From Polaribacter dokdonensis (GTDB taxonomy: Bacteria; Bacteroidota; Bacteroidia; Flavobacteriales; Flavobacteriaceae), in contig NZ_CP101505.1 in assembly GCF_024362345.1 (NCBI RefSeq), forward strand, positions 1,695,501-1,759,500: a DNA stretch of 64,000 bases. The letters are read 5' to 3'. The notes under the pieces were generated by a model. It was not told the DNA's origin. It ran no database searches and was given only the letters and a program-made list of their open reading frames with translations. Positions 63,580 through 64,000 of the stretch are shown here, piece after piece. Numbering within the stretch: position 1 is the first letter of the stretch; the number at the start of each line of letters is the position of its first letter. The position numbers and the translations under genes are program-made.

Positions 63580-64000
63580 TTACGCTACCTCATCAATACT
63601 ATACATCGAATTATTTTGTACCAATGTTTCTTGTTCTCTCCATTCTCTTTCGCCTGAAGTGATGATTTTTACTCCTGTTTCACCCATTGTATTTCTTTCA
63701 TCATCTTTTGGGAAGTTGCTGATTAATAATCCATAATTGTATTGGTTTTTCTTAAAAAAAACACTACCAAAATCTGACTCTAAATTACTTTGCCAATTTT
63801 TGTATACACGGTTACTATTTTGATTGTAACCAGATGCAATACGCACTGTTACCCCTTTTTGGTTGAATCTTGTTCCTTTGGTTTGACCATTATAAAACGT
63901 AGGATCAAAAAAGCTTAATAAACGATAGTAGGCTTCATCATCTATAAATTGTAACTTATTTCTTCCATCTTCAGTAAGTAATTCCTGGTAAGAAATAAAT
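63580..64000 (-). CDS. C-terminal part of an unidentified protein, cut by window edge
   Basis: The minus-strand frame is open from 64000 to the stop at 63580-63582 (about 139 residues visible). The GTG at 63846 is internal, because the frame continues upstream with FISYQELLTEDGRNKLQF and LLSFFDPTFYNGQTKG. The tail is polar (NYGLLISNFPKDDERNTMGETG ... MYSIDEVA), with no membrane segment or motif that I recognise. It is transcribed in the same direction as the CBASS operon, 337 bp upstream of it, and is part of the island by position. Confidence 0.6.
   Translation of the reverse strand, partial: FISYQELLTEDGRNKLQFIDDEAYYRLLSFFDPTFYNGQTKGTRFNQKGVTVRIASGYNQNSNRVYKNWQSNLESDFGSVFFKKNQYNYGLLISNFPKDDERNTMGETGVKIITSGEREWREQETLVQNNSMYSIDEVA

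Overview
The window is AT-rich DNA that looks like the chromosome of a marine member of the Flavobacteriaceae (Bacteroidota), in the Polaribacter/Tenacibaculum neighbourhood. The genus is a guess. The phylum call rests on four things. There are PorP/SprF and two proteins with C-terminal type IX secretion sorting domains. Promoter boxes have the TAnnTTTG form. Many proteins are of flavobacterial type (DUF2797, DUF6089-like, TPR-HTH regulators, double Skp genes after bamA). There are almost no Shine-Dalgarno sequences.

Left part (1-13.6 kb): a truncated PliI-like gene, a secreted BspA-type leucine-rich protein, a SRAP/YedK DNA-crosslink protein and a fatty-acid hydroxylase. A four-gene minus-strand run follows (outer-membrane barrel, GH113-like lipoprotein, BamA/TamA-like barrel, metallophosphatase). 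Then come a FAD oxidoreductase paired with a polyferredoxin membrane protein, and a fasciclin lipoprotein paired with a second barrel.

Middle part (13.7-45.4 kb): a translationally coupled four-gene operon (MORN protein, two GT2 glycosyltransferases, one GT-C mannosyltransferase-like protein) that probably builds a surface glycolipid. It is followed by LacI plus a HAD phosphatase, a nitrilase with DUF2797, a GH3-family enzyme, polyprenyl synthase, rlmN, queA, aroA, a large sortilin-like BNR protein, two tandem PilJ-N membrane proteins and a MazG-like enzyme. The core envelope cluster then runs pdxJ/hydrolase, CBS, nadK, DUF6089, uppS, bamA, skp, skp, murI, with porP convergent on murI.

45.7-55.3 kb: a TPR-transmembrane-HTH regulator, a 44-residue small protein and a 2489-residue subtilisin-like protein exported by type IX secretion.

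55.6 kb to the end: an accessory (defence) island. Its left border is a 3' half of tRNA-Met cut exactly at the anticodon loop and flanked by AAATCGTGT repeats, the scar expected from tyrosine-recombinase integration. Inside are a decayed WYL-domain regulator; a three-gene operon with no system name I know (PIF1-type helicase fused to leucine-rich repeats, HNH nuclease, HIT hydrolase); and, facing it, a compact CBASS anti-phage operon of the short type II form (patatin phospholipase, cGAS/DncV-like nucleotidyltransferase ending in Gly-Gly, stand-alone E2-like protein). The window ends inside an unidentified minus-strand gene. The helicase/HNH/HIT operon is the best candidate for an undescribed system; the CBASS operon is the best-supported functional system.
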